The notes beneath the pieces were generated by a model, which saw nothing but the letters and a program-made list of their open reading frames with translations, ran no database searches and was not told the origin of the DNA. From contig OX442317.1 in assembly GCA_949358305.1 (NCBI GenBank), forward strand, positions 9,800,186-9,864,185: a stretch of DNA of 64,000 bases, given 5' to 3'. Shown here piece after piece: positions 28,437 to 40,900 of this stretch; within the stretch, counting starts at the first letter, position 1, and each line of letters opens with the position of its first letter. A program made the translations under genes and the position numbers. The stretch is from Strigamia acuminata (lineage: Eukaryota; Arthropoda; Chilopoda; Geophilomorpha; Linotaeniidae).

Positions 28437-30725
28437 GTGCTGGACTGGAAAGAAATTTAAGGTCGGGCCACAGTAATAAATTTATACAAATTTATACCAG
28501 CAAACAGGTCCCGGTCCCTAATCGGAGTCATGGAGTTTTTTAACTTCATAAAAGACTGCCATTGGCTGAAATTATCACAAACAATGTGAAGAAGTTGAAA
28601 TTAATAAATAATTTAACTTGATTGCAGTTGCCAAAGATGCTACCGGTAGCTATTCTATGGCTACCCAACACAAGCACAGTCAAGACAAATTGTGGAAATA
28701 GTCAAGAGAAAAAGATAAAAAGATTCCAATAAGAGACAATAAAAAGTTGGATATTAACCAAACTGAACACACAAGAAACGAAAACAACTTTCCACCATGT
28801 TGTTGTTTTCAAAAAAATTCTCTTGCATTTATTAATCTTATGAGGATTTTTGCAACTCTGGAGAAAGTCATTTTGAAAAAAGTGAAAGCTTCTCAAAGGT
28901 TTACAAATATTTTAGTTTAACACTAGAACAGCTAGACTGGTCAAAATGACCCAATGGGTTTCCAATAGTGTTTTTTGATGCTTTACATCATAATCAGCAA
29001 CGTGGCATTTTTCTTAAAGAATAAAAAAAAGCGAATTAACCTAGAACAACTGCATGTTTTGGGTCAAATTTATTTGTCTTAAATTCAGAAACACCTTGGG
29101 GAGACACCAACAAAGATGAAAAGACAAAGAACCACTCCATGGGTCATCCAGAAAAAGGTGACTGAAAATTTTGCCACAGTCAGAGAAGTCCAACCAAGAG
29201 CATTTGAGATTGATTACAATTAATAGAGCAAGAACCTTAACCATCCTTGAGCCACTGATTTCATTGAAAATAAAAACCAGGCTTCAGAAATCATATCCCA
29301 AACTGAATACTTCATGTCATGAAAAAAGACAAATGCCATTACCAATCACGAAAATTCAAACCAAACTTTGAAAAGCGACCAAAAACCACCAAAAACTACC
29401 AAAAAGCACCAAAAGGTGCATCAAATAATATTCTTGCCAAATAAATACTCAATCGCCACACAACTGAAGAAATACAGAAGAAAATGCAATTCGAACTAGG
29501 CCTATAGTAGGCCTCAAATGGCGCCAAACAATATCAAAAGAACATATGTAAGAAAATAAATGGATCATTTAGAAGTACGAATTCAAACTTGCTAAGAAAT
29601 TTGCAGAAATGTAAATCCCATGCTTATAAAACCAACCAACCTTTTTGAAATCAAACCCGAGTTAAATTCAGTGAAAAACGAACACAGCGAGCATGTCGAA
29701 CAGCAAAATCTTGCTGTACATCTCGCCTTGTGCTGATCGAGACGAAATTACGTGACAGATTATTGTTTAGCGTCTGCCCATGCGCAGAAAAGAAAACAAT
29801 CCGACGTCTACGGAGATTTGTTGGGGCCATCTGTCTTTTTTCTGCATCACTGTCTACATTTTTTAAAATTTAAAATTTAAAACGCACGTTGGGTTTGCTT
29901 CTTGCTGAACTTTAAAATGTCATCAGGTTCGTTTTCATCGTCCATTACCAAGATAGGAAATTTTCATGATCAGTTTGAATATGTTGTATTCAATTTGATC
30001 TCACAGTGTAGCTGCATTCAAAAATTAAAATAGCAATTTTAATTTAAGTGTATTTTAAGTTTTAACATGGGTTTAAACAGGAAATGATGTCATTTTTGGT
30101 TTAAAATTGAAGTAAAACACAAAATATTTTAGTTTTTGAATGCATAGCTGCTACTGTGCGTGTTTTGTGGGTGTTTTATAAATTTTTCAAGTTGAACAAA
30201 AAAAATAATTAATTTATTTTTTTGGCTATTTACATCAATTTGAGGATCTAATTTTGATGATTTTGGTCATTTTTATTCAAAAATAGCCGAATTTCACGTA
30301 TAAAATTACATTTTTCTGCCTCCAAACGCACTTTTGTCCGCTTTTCATCTATTTTGTAAGGTTTAATTTACACTTTTATGCCTTAAAATGCATTTTTGTT
30401 CATTTTAGATCAATGTTTAACAACAAAAAATTCATTGTAGCTAATATCAATTTTTAATCAATTTTCCATCTAAAAAGAAATTTTCCGTATGAATAGTGCA
30501 TTTATTCAGAAAATTTTCTTTTCGACACCACAATAAGCTTACAACAACAAACAATTACATTCAACATAAAAACACCAAAACGTCACAATTTTTCACTCAA
30601 ACTTCAGGAAAATGCAGCTGCAAAGTCAACGGGAACTCTTAAAACGTACTATTTTTCATAATAACAAGCGTCTAACGGCGTAAAATCAGCGCTGTATTTT
30701 TGCTTAAAAATGACGATCAATGATC
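28437..30725. repeat. Repeat-rich gap, with an inverted copy of the 2.8-kb transposon family
   Basis: 29235-29800 is the reverse complement, diverged, of 46980-47500 and 61830-62310: aggcctatagtaggcctca, the aaaaccaccaaaaa run and aagattttgctgt's complement are shared. 28437 begins CAGTGCTGGACTGG, similar to the inverted repeat at 30726. 29870-30720 is AT-rich without recognisable genes. Confidence 0.6.
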
Positions 30726-30802
30726 AGGGCTGGACTGGGTACAAATTTAGTACCGAAAAATCGGGAAATTCTCGGTAGCCCGCTGGGCCAGTCCAGCACT
30801 GG
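30726..30802. repeat. Short inverted repeat, hAT-like ends
   Basis: CAGGGCTGGACTGGG at the left and CCAGTCCAGCACTG at the right form an imperfect hairpin of about 75 bp. Its ends resemble the CAGGG termini of hAT MITEs. No convincing 8-bp duplication seen. Confidence 0.45.
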
Positions 30803-31192
30803 GCCACTGGGGTAGACTCGGAATTCCGATCCCTAGACAACGGATTAAAGGCCAACTGGCTAACTGGTTCCCTAGCTGCCCTGGATAAGACCATGCCCAT
30901 GCCGTCACAATAGTTAGGTGAAATACGCTGCTTTTAATTGGTTGGATGAACATAAACACTAACATGCATCATTGTTGGCATTACTGTAGTAACCATGTTA
31001 CATGTTAGTGTTCAACTTGTCACGCCATTACCATTGCAATAGTTTTCAGAAAATTAAGAATCTCTCGGGTCTGTGTTAAGCAGGATACCGTATATAGATA
31101 CAGTATGTAAGAAGTGAAAAAGCCGGGTCCACGACAATACTGACAAACTTTATTAAATCTCATTAATGACATAATGTTAATCTTGTTTAAAT

Positions 31193-33561
31193 TTATATTT
31201 GAACACATACAGTTTTCAATTGCGTATACAATTCAAGTGATTCATGCGTTCCTTCACGTCCAATCCCCGAATGCTTGCACCCACCAAAAGGCATATCCAA
31301 ACTTCTGACCAGCCAACAATTACTCCAAACAGTCCCGACCTATTTATTTAGTAAACAATGCAAGTTGATCTCATAAAATAAAAACAAATATTGTCAATGA
31401 GATACTTGTAATTGATGTGCAACTCTGTGAAGACGGCTAGAATCTGAAGTCCAAAGGCTTGCACACAGTCCATATTTTACATTATTCACTCTTTCAATCA
31501 CCTGAACAAACAAAGAGAGAGAGAGAGCATGAAAAACTAATGGTTTGAAGGTTATTGCACACAAGAACCTCAGCTTCTTCAATAAAAGGCACAACACAAG
31601 TGACTGGACCAAAAATTTCTTCTTGCATGCATCTAGATTCATCATTCACATCTGTTATTACAGTAGGCAACATGAAATATCCCTGAAAATAAATAAATAT
31701 TTTTGTTTCAAGTTGAAGTTGCAACTAAACATTTTGGATTTACATCTTTGCTGGCTTCGGGCAAGACAAGCTCATCTTTGCTCCATCCACAAAGGACAGT
31801 TCCACCGTCTGCTAAGGCAGTTTGCACATAACCTTTCACCTTGTTCAAATGCTGCTCACTGATTAGTGCACCAACAATGACATTGTCATCTGTGTACGGT
31901 CCAACTTTGAGTTTCCTGTTACAATTATTCGTTATGTGAGGTTTGCCAAATAATAAATATAATCTACCTTGTTTCATCGACAAAGTGCTTTAGGAAGCTA
32001 TAATACAGCTTCTTTTGAACAAATATACGACTGGTGGAGAGACAAATTTCACCTTGATTGGTGAATGAAGACCTGAAGAGTCGGAAATTGAGTTTAATCA
32101 TATTTTCTTCAAACGTGATTTCCATATGGGAAAATTCGGCGCGACAAACTCAAATACCTAACAATTGTGGAGATGCATTTTCTTAAATCGGCATCACAAA
32201 ATATTATTGCTGCATTTTTTCCACCAAGCTGTAAAACGAGGGAAATATTTACCAACAAATTTAGTTCAATTTAGCCAATTCTTACCTCAAGAGATAACTT
32301 TTTGAAGTTTGGTGCGGCTTTAGAGTAAATGTGGGCGCCAATAGCAGTGCTGCCGGTGAATGAGATAATTGGAACATCGGGATGCTCAACAAGTGCTTCA
32401 CCAGCTTCATTACCGTACCCAAATATCATATTTACAACTCCTTTGGGTAATCCTTGCGAGAAAGTGTAAACAACATTGCAGTATGTGAGTTATATGAAAT
32501 GTGAAAAAGGAAAAATGGTAATTACCGGCTTGAACAAACAATGAGCAAAGCATCCATGCAGTCACAGATGTCAATTCACTCGGTTTGCAAACAACTGTGT
32601 TACCAGCAACAATTGCTGGAGCAATCTGTGAAACAGAAGGCCAAATTTACATTGAAAAGACGTGAACATTGAATGAATAGTAAACCTTAAATGTAAGCAA
32701 GTAGAGCGGTAAGTTCCAGGGTGTTATCAGACCGGCAACTCCGAGCGGAGAACGAACGGTGTAGTTTAAATTGTTCGATTCTTGTTGTATGTTGCTCCTG
32801 ATAATTGAATATTTCAATATTGAATTAATCAAATGAAAGATATTTATTGAGCACAATGTTTGGTTTTAATTTGATTTAACATTTGGATTCACTTACGTGT
32901 TTAGTGTGTGTCTGTAAGCAGAAGCGAAATGCCGAAAATTGAGAATAGCTCTTGGGATGTCGACAGTTTTCGACAAATACAGAGGTTTTCCTTGATCGCG
33001 TGACTCAGCTACAGCGAATTGATTTAGATTCTCTTCTAACAGATTTGAAATTTTTAATACAATGTCGGAACGCTCATTGACAGGAGTAGAAGACCACCTG
33101 ACAAGAATGGAGTTTGAAAAAACAGATCGTTAGTTATTAAATGACCACCACAAGGGGCAGTTTTCCTTATATTTACAGTACGGGTTAATATATTGTTGCC
33201 ACGACACATGTATTGTAACATTTGAGTTCAAAAATACGAGTAAATGCGTATAATCAGAACTTAAGATAAACTTTGTGAATAAATCAACAAGCTTTGCAAA
33301 TACGCGCATCAAAGTTGATTATGTCCTGAATTTGTTTTCCACTTATGTAATTGACAAGATATTTTGAAATGATTTTTCTTACTTAGGAAAAGCAGATTTT
33401 GCAGCCGCGACAGCTGAATTGACATGTTGCGCACTACTTTCCGGAACTTGAGCCCAGATTTTACCGGTTGATGGTTCGTAACTATTCAAGTATTTTTCAC
33501 TTTTCGTAAATTCACCATTGATAAAGTTTTCAACGCAAATTAAATTCGTGCAGTCTTCCAT
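31193..33561 (-). CDS. ALDH8A1: 2-aminomuconic semialdehyde dehydrogenase (ALDH8A1 orthologue), complete
   Basis: NAD-dependent aldehyde dehydrogenase of the cytosolic kynurenine pathway, known in mammals for oxidising 2-aminomuconate semialdehyde. Exons (minus): 33561-33383, 33097-32897, 32797-32686, 32625-32526, 32452-32286, 32228-32158, 32072-31968, 31915-31744, 31682-31569, 31501-31406, 31339-31193; sum 1464 nt, 487 aa, the same length as the human enzyme. Visible motifs: VGVAGLITPWNLPLYLL, KPSELTSVTAWM (cofactor site), SFTGSTAIG, catalytic Glu in SLELGGKNAAI, catalytic Cys in NQGEICLSTSR, EEIFGPVTCVVPF, and MPFGGCKHSGIGREG. No signal peptide. It is transcribed away from PTPDC1; the intergenic region of about 1.3 kb probably holds both promoters. 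Confidence 0.96.
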
Positions 33562-34900
33562 CTTGTTGGATTATCTTATCAGCGCGATTCTCCATCGACT
33601 TTCAAAGGTCAGATTTCAAAAGCTGATTCTTGTGCAATACATAACAAACGAACAAACGACCCTTGAGTCAAACTTGGAAGGGTTGGATTTTCACTGTATC
33701 AACTTACAAGTTAGAAGAGTGTTTTACAGTCGGTTAAATAACCGAGTTTTTGATTGATACGAATCAACAAATTTCCAAATTGTGCATTTCATGAACCCAC
33801 TAAATGTGCTATGTGCATTTATGCCGTCGGTCGCGAATAACTATACTGGATGTATATTTTAATGTCAATTTCAAAAAACAATAGATAACTAAAAAAAAAC
33901 AAAAAGAAACACCATTTCCTTTTTTTGACCGATTTGTCCTCTATTTCTGTTGGCAAAACTTTTCTTACAAATGTTCCAACAACTGAAACTGGCTAAACAG
34001 AACTTTAAACCAGTGATTCCCGTCGAACCGTTGGTGCGATTACGATTACAGCAGCCGGGCGGATTAATTCATGAAATATTGGACATTACTTTTCTTTTTT
34101 TAATGCGAATTTGGTTATTACGTTTGGTCGTTTTGAGGTGGTTCAGCTAGAAGAAATTAAAATCGATTCCTTCATTTTACTCCATCAACGAATTCCTGAT
34201 TGTCCAGAAAATGCCTCCACATTGATCCGAATAGGCCTTGACTTGACCACGGCAACATCGTTTTTGTAATGTGCTGACACCTGATGTTAGCTTATTAAAC
34301 GAAATGTAGGTTTTACCTAAAAATAAATTTTAAAAAATTATTTCAAAATTATTACAAATTTCAATTAAAACTATAATACCATTATTAATAGTTTTTTTTC
34401 TTTTTCTCAAACGTTCCCATTTTGCAAACTCGTCTTTTATATTTACATTTGTATTTATACACCAGGAACATCAAATTCCGGAAGCCAAATGTCTATAATA
34501 AGAAGTAATTTCATATTGATTTCACAATAAACAGTAAATTTTATTCCCCCTCTGCAAAACCTCCCAGCAAAACACTCAAATTATTTTTCCGTCGTATATT
34601 TTTTAAATTATTTATTCAACCTGGCAACAATTCAAGCGGTCAGCGCCGGCAGAAACTTCGACCGAAACGACGGTCGATTAACTCGCTGTAAAGTCGGCCG
34701 TTTTCTCGATTTAGAATCATTCGTGACACGTATCTGACGTGTCCCAAACTCCCCTTCTAATTACTTGTTGCAAATCCAACAATTTTGTCTTCAAACGTGA
34801 ACAATGCCAACAACTGTCACGCGCGCAAATTGTTGGCCGCCATTAAAAAGCTCAATCTGAACAACCGCATTGGAAACTAACGAGTGAAATAATTCGCTTT
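33562..34900. other. Intergenic region between divergent ALDH8A1 and PTPDC1
   Basis: AT-rich apart from a GC-richer block at about 34640-34700 (gcggtcagcgccggcagaaa) close to the PTPDC1 5' end, plausible as promoter. A 66-codon open frame at 33950-34150 lacks an ATG and any known similarity. No repeat structure noted. Confidence 0.45.
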
Positions 34901-37900
34901 TAGAAAACGGTGGCGTGCACACCAGTCATAGTCATCACACCACCAGTTGAAAGCTCCAAAACAGATCAATATTATTCGCTTACAGTAGTAGTGTGTTGTG
35001 GTTGCAGTCCAATATTATCCACCTCTCGTCACGACCATCACAAATGGACTAGGAAACGAAGAAACTCAACTAGAATCTCACCCACAGCATCGAGGTAATT
35101 TGAATTGATTAATTCATTTCACTCGTTTATTTCTTTTATTTTTTATTCAGGTGTTTATACTTTTGTTCCATGCAAGAAAAAGAAGAAAGAGAAAAGGCAT
35201 CGTACAGGAAATTTTCAGATAAATTACGAAATGTGGCACCGCATGATCTGCAATGTCAGGTGTTTTGTCGAGGGAAGAAGTGTAAATACGAGGGACCGTC
35301 AAATTGGCTGGACACTCAGATGGCACTGGATGGGATTTTTTCAACTTGGTATTAATTTTACATTTTTTATTTGTAAAAAACTCAAGTCAGGGATTATTGG
35401 TGTTGTTTGTTTGTCCTGACAACAGTTGCTAAGAAATTGTGTTCAATATGTGCACAAGCTGGTTGGATGTGCAGTAATTAATGGAGAAATTAGTTGTTTT
35501 TATGGTTTTTGTGTGGAGATTTGAGATTTTTTTTAGTTTTGTTGTTTTATTGAGGTTTTTATGTGGTTGGAATGTAATTTTGTTAGATTAGTGGGTTTGT
35601 AAATGTTTATTGAGCTGTTGTGTATGTTTAGTGTCATTTGAATGTGATGCTATCGCATTAATATTGTCTGAGTGGGTGGGTGTTTTCGATGGTGGGGAAT
35701 TCCGTTGGCGGAGATTCGATAGGTGCGGTGAAACGTAAACAGAAAATTGCATGCTTTTGCCAAATCATTTTTTTTCTGTTCAGTTATGTTTTTATTATTG
35801 ATGAGAATCTGTTAGTTAGTGTAGGAATCGACATGTGTGGTTGATGTAAAGAACGGAAGTGCCCGTGTACAATTTTTATTTGCATAACGACCGAAGGCGC
35901 CACAAAACAATATCTTAATAATTATTTTGTGAAAAAAAATGCGAGAAATTATTGGAGAAATTTGAGGAAAAATTTGAGGAAATTATTGGAAAAATTGAGG
36001 AAATTATTGGAAAATTTTGAGGAAATTATTGGAAAAATGTGAGAAATTATTAGAAAAATGTGAGAAATTATTTGAAAAATGTGAGAAATTATTGGAAAAA
36101 TGTGAGAAATTATTGGAAAAATGTGAGAAATTATTGGAAAAATGTGAGAAATTATTGGAAAAATGTGAGAAATTATTGGAAAAATGTGAGAAATTATTGG
36201 ACAAATGTGAGAAACTATTGGAAAATATTAGGAAATTTGAAAAATTATTGTAAAAATTTGAGATATTGGAAAAAATAGATAAATCTTGGAAAAATTTTAA
36301 CAACATTTTAAATTTATCATAAAAAAAGCGAGAACTCTTGAAAATCATAAACTGTATCTACAAACACCTAACTATTAATAGTTATGAGATTATCAGGTTT
36401 TATGTGTTTGTTTACAGTTGGTTTATGAGAAAACTATTAAAAATCTCAAAAAATCCCTTCATTTAACCAATCCAGTTGTGCAACACTTTTTAAAAACAAT
36501 TAAAATCGATTTTAGGATCACGTGTAACATTTTAGCAATGGCTAGGCCCAACACAGAACACATTGAAAAATATAACTTAATAGATCAATTTCATAAGTAA
36601 GTTCACGTTTAAAAATACAATAAGCGAAAGCAATTAAAACAAATAATAATAATATAAAAAAAACTCCTGTTTTCCATTACCTGTTCCAACAAGCAGAAAT
36701 GGCATCCGCACGATAATTAACTTGCAGCAAGCAGGTGATCACGGCAGCAAGCAATTGCACGCACTCGTGTAATGACAATTAATCTAACTTTAGGTGAGCA
36801 CGCCTACTGTGGCAACGGATTGGAACATGGAGGATTTTCGTACATATCAGCAACATTCATGGAAAACGGAAGTAAAAAACAAAACAAATGTCAAAATTGG
36901 AACGAAAACTAATATACATTTCAATTTACAGTCTTTTTCTACAATTTCCCATGGTTAGAAAGCACTTTTCTCTTAATGTTGACAATACAAGTAGTTATTG
37001 ATTGGTTCACTAATTAGGAAAGACTACGGGGTGGCATCATTGGAGGCAATAACGGATGTGATGAAAGTGATAGCATTTTCACTAGTCGAAGGTAAAGTGG
37101 CCGTTCATTGTCACGCCGGATTGGGTAAGCAAATTCACTTTCTTCAGGGCCGATCTGCGAAAAAATAGCTCTCGCCAAGTCGCCGTAACGTATACTATGT
37201 TTACAAGCACGGAATATTTCGAGTGAGATGAAATATTCCGTCCACAACTGTCATGTAAAGAGGGATGACGAGGATTATTCGAGTATAGTGAATAATCCCT
37301 CGCGAACTCGAACTATTTTTATTGCGCATGCGCGCATCACTTCCGGCCCTTCCCCATTGGTCGAAAACCGAAAGTGATGACGAATTATTTTCTGCATGTA
37401 AACACAACAATTTGAATTTTTCATTACTCAAATTATTCACCACTCGAAATATTTACCACTCAAAATATTCATTGCATGTAGCGGTAAATATAAAAGTGCG
37501 CAAATCGAGGGATTACTTTAACTCCAGGTCGGCCCTGACTTTATTTTATGTCGGACATGAACGTAGCCACTTTGTTATTTTGGCTACTGATGGATTTCAG
37601 TGTAGATGAATGCTATTCTCTGTTCAGGTCGCACAGGCGTTGTTATCGCGTGTTACCTCATTTATTCGTCAAGACTCAGAGGGAATGATGCAATTCGGTA
37701 CGTTCGACGAAGAAGGTACGTGTTTGGAGTTAGGTGGTACTTGTTGACTAGCGAGATGCGTGTTTTCATTCAGGCCAAATTCAATTCAAACTGCTGTGCA
37801 GGTGGCGACAGTCTACACGTTTCACAGCTTTATTTCCCCTTCTTTTGTTATTGTTAACATTGGCGACTACGACGAGGACGACGAGTTTACTTTGGAAGAA

Positions 37901-40900
37901 CATCTGAAGAGGCAGTCGAGGATCTTGCACGGTGCCGAAGCTCGCAATTACAAATTTTTACCTAAAGTAATTGACTTGTTCAGGTATCCCTTTGTATAAC
38001 GCCTATCAGTAATCACGTTTTACCGACGTTTTACCACATTGTCGACCGTGTTGGCGTGTTCCCACAAGAAAATACTTAATTGTGTAAAATGCTTTGCTTA
38101 TGGTTTGTCTACCTACAGTCTGTAGGACCTATAAACCAATGGTGGATTCTTATGTTAATAGGCAATTCAGGGTTAATAAAAATAATTGTAATTCATGCGT
38201 GCAAATGATAAAATTAGCATAAAAATCAGTAAACGTCTGAGACAAAGACCTCTAAAAATCTATCGGAGTGCCTCTATACTCTTTCCACACTCATTGTGAG
38301 CCCTGGAAGCTGGGCTCTCATTGGCCGAGCCATTTTACTTGTGTAGTGATACATAAAAAAAGACCCAAAACACCAGACTCAATACAAAATTCAAATAACA
38401 TGTGCTTTCTAGACAAAGCAAGCACTAAAATGAAAAGAAATTTGTTTTTATTAAAAACACCCTAAAACTTTATTTCAAAGATGGAAAACATGTTTTATTA
38501 GATAATAACATTAAATGTACACCATTTCAACCATTATTATTCTGGAGTAGACTAAAAATCACAAGCAACTACTTTTCCTCGTAGCAGTAGTTCCAATGCA
38601 GTTCTGAGTAATTGGACTAGGCCAATGGGAGCCCAGCTTCCAGGGCTCACAATGAGTGTGGAAAGAGTATAGAGCAGGGGTTCTCAAACTTTTTAGCATT
38701 GCGACCCATTTTTAAGACGGGCGATCTTCTGCGCCCGACTTCATCATCGGTGCATAAAATTTTTTCCAAATGAACTACGACATAGATTGTTACTATTTTC
38801 CCATCCTACAAAATTCATCACTTTGCGGAAATTTGGGAGGTTTGGCTGGTTTTTGGAGAATTTTGGATGGCTTTTGTAGATTTTGACTGATTTTTGTGAA
38901 GTTTTTAGAGGATTTTGTAGCTTTTGCTAGCCAGTGGTGTATTGCAACCAATTACAGGCAGTAAGTTGGAATTGGAATTCGGTGATTGAACACCGTTGTG
39001 CCCCACAGTTTTTGAAACGCTGGTCTAGAGCCTAGGAAGGCCGATTCACTCCACGTGATTTTGGTGTACGAAACCAAAAAAATTGCACAATTCGAGGGAT
39101 ACCTAACTGTATTTGAATAAATGTGATATGCTGTTTATGATGTTTTTCTCACAATAATGAACTAACAAATTGACTGACCTATGCCAGACTGGAATAGAGA
39201 GTTGAATTTGCTTAACAAGTTTGTCGTTTTGTCAATTGCAGTTTGTTCATCTGGTGTGTGAACGACTGTTACAATTAGCTGGCCTTCGACCGGTGGCGAT
39301 AATCGAAGCCTTAAGTCACGAGTCATCGAGGACCTTATTCTGGAAGAATTTTTTGGGCATGAAAGAGTCGTCCTCGAACATCGCTTCGCCAAAGATCCCC
39401 TTATCCGCAGAAACGTCAATATCAAACTTTCCGTTTGACACTAAATCCGCAAACGCCAAACCTTTGGAAAAAGGCGCGTCCGGTTCCCAGATGTCCAACG
39501 CACTCAAACTTTCTCAATCGGGCGAAAAGAAGAAAGCGAAGGGAAAATCCTTCATGACATCCTTACAAAAAGTGTTTAAGTCGAAGGAAAACCGCCTGAA
39601 AATTGACGAAGAGGAAGCGGATAGCATCGTTGGTAGCGCCGCACTTGCTCAAACGTCTAAGCACACTTCTGGCACGAGGTCGAGCGCAAGTAACTCGCAG
39701 AAGGAGCATAAAGTGGACAACGACGGGCAGAAATACACACCGAAGAATCTGTTAAGTGCCAGCAACTTGATTGATTTGGACGACGACGAGCCGTTTGTCA
39801 CTTGGAGCCGGTGGAAGAAGAAATTGCTGTCGGAAGAAAGTGTATTTGAGGAGAGTTCAAGTCCGCCGCTGCAGCTCTTGGAAACTATGGAGAGGATTGT
39901 GTCTCAGCAGTCGTCCTTGGTTCTGCCGGAGGACTCTACCGAAGACTTGGATATGGATGCCATTTACACGGCTACATTGCCACCGCCGCATCTGAAATCT
40001 GTTGCACCGAAACAACTGCTAACGGCTAATCAGTTGGCCGTGGCTTTGACGACCAATCCAGAGACGTTATCTCAAGCGGTGCTGCAACAGCTCGATGAAA
40101 TAGCTGTAAATTTAACCTTTTATTTATTTATTAATAACGTCTTTCCGCGATTAAACGCCGCAGCTGTTAATCCAGGAAATATCACCTACTGTTATACAGT
40201 TGAACCTTGTTATAATGAACAGTTAAAAATGGCTTGATTGGTTGGTTGGCCATAGAACATTTTTTGGGTACCTTCCGATTCGTTATAACGAGGCTCGAGA
40301 TTTAATTTAGAATTTCTTTTTAATCAATTAAGACGTTTTATTTTAGTTGTTTTGGTTCAATTTACTGTATATATAGAATTTAGTCGTTTTGGTCTATTTA
40401 GAAGCATTAACGGTGTTATGATTGATTCAATACACTTGTGTTCACGCCAGACATGATTTAAAGAAATTAGTTTCTGAATACAAGTGGGAACCTATATTCC
40501 AAGTAATTTTATTGTTGCTATGCTCTTTTCTGAAAAAGTCATGCAAACTCGGCACATTGTGACGAATTGACCTCGACATTGTGGCTAATCTGAGTTTGTC
40601 ATGTTTGCAAGGCCTGCATATTTGTAGACAAGTCAAAACATGCATGTGTTATCAAAAATTTCCAAATTTTAGACTTGTGTGGAGAATTTCTGACTTAAGG
40701 CAAACATATTGTTACGCGCCCGGACCGTGCTGCTTCACAGCACAATTGTGTTTGCGAGTTTGTAAAAACTCGCACTAGATGGCGCCGAGTCGCTTATGCA
40801 CTCATACCATCAGATCAGTCAACTCTGAGGCGAAAGGGGAAAACAGAGCTTACCTGTTTGGCGCCAGACTCAAACAAGTCAGATCTGATCTGGAATTCAA

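Noticed and set aside
34910-35095. N-terminal coding exon of PTPDC1
   Set aside because: It is in phase with the next exon but has no ATG; initiation at 35170 gives an N-terminus comparable to the family.
36004-36348. KLLEKCE or FSNNFSH repeat proteins
   Set aside because: Translation of a 21-bp minisatellite inside an intron.
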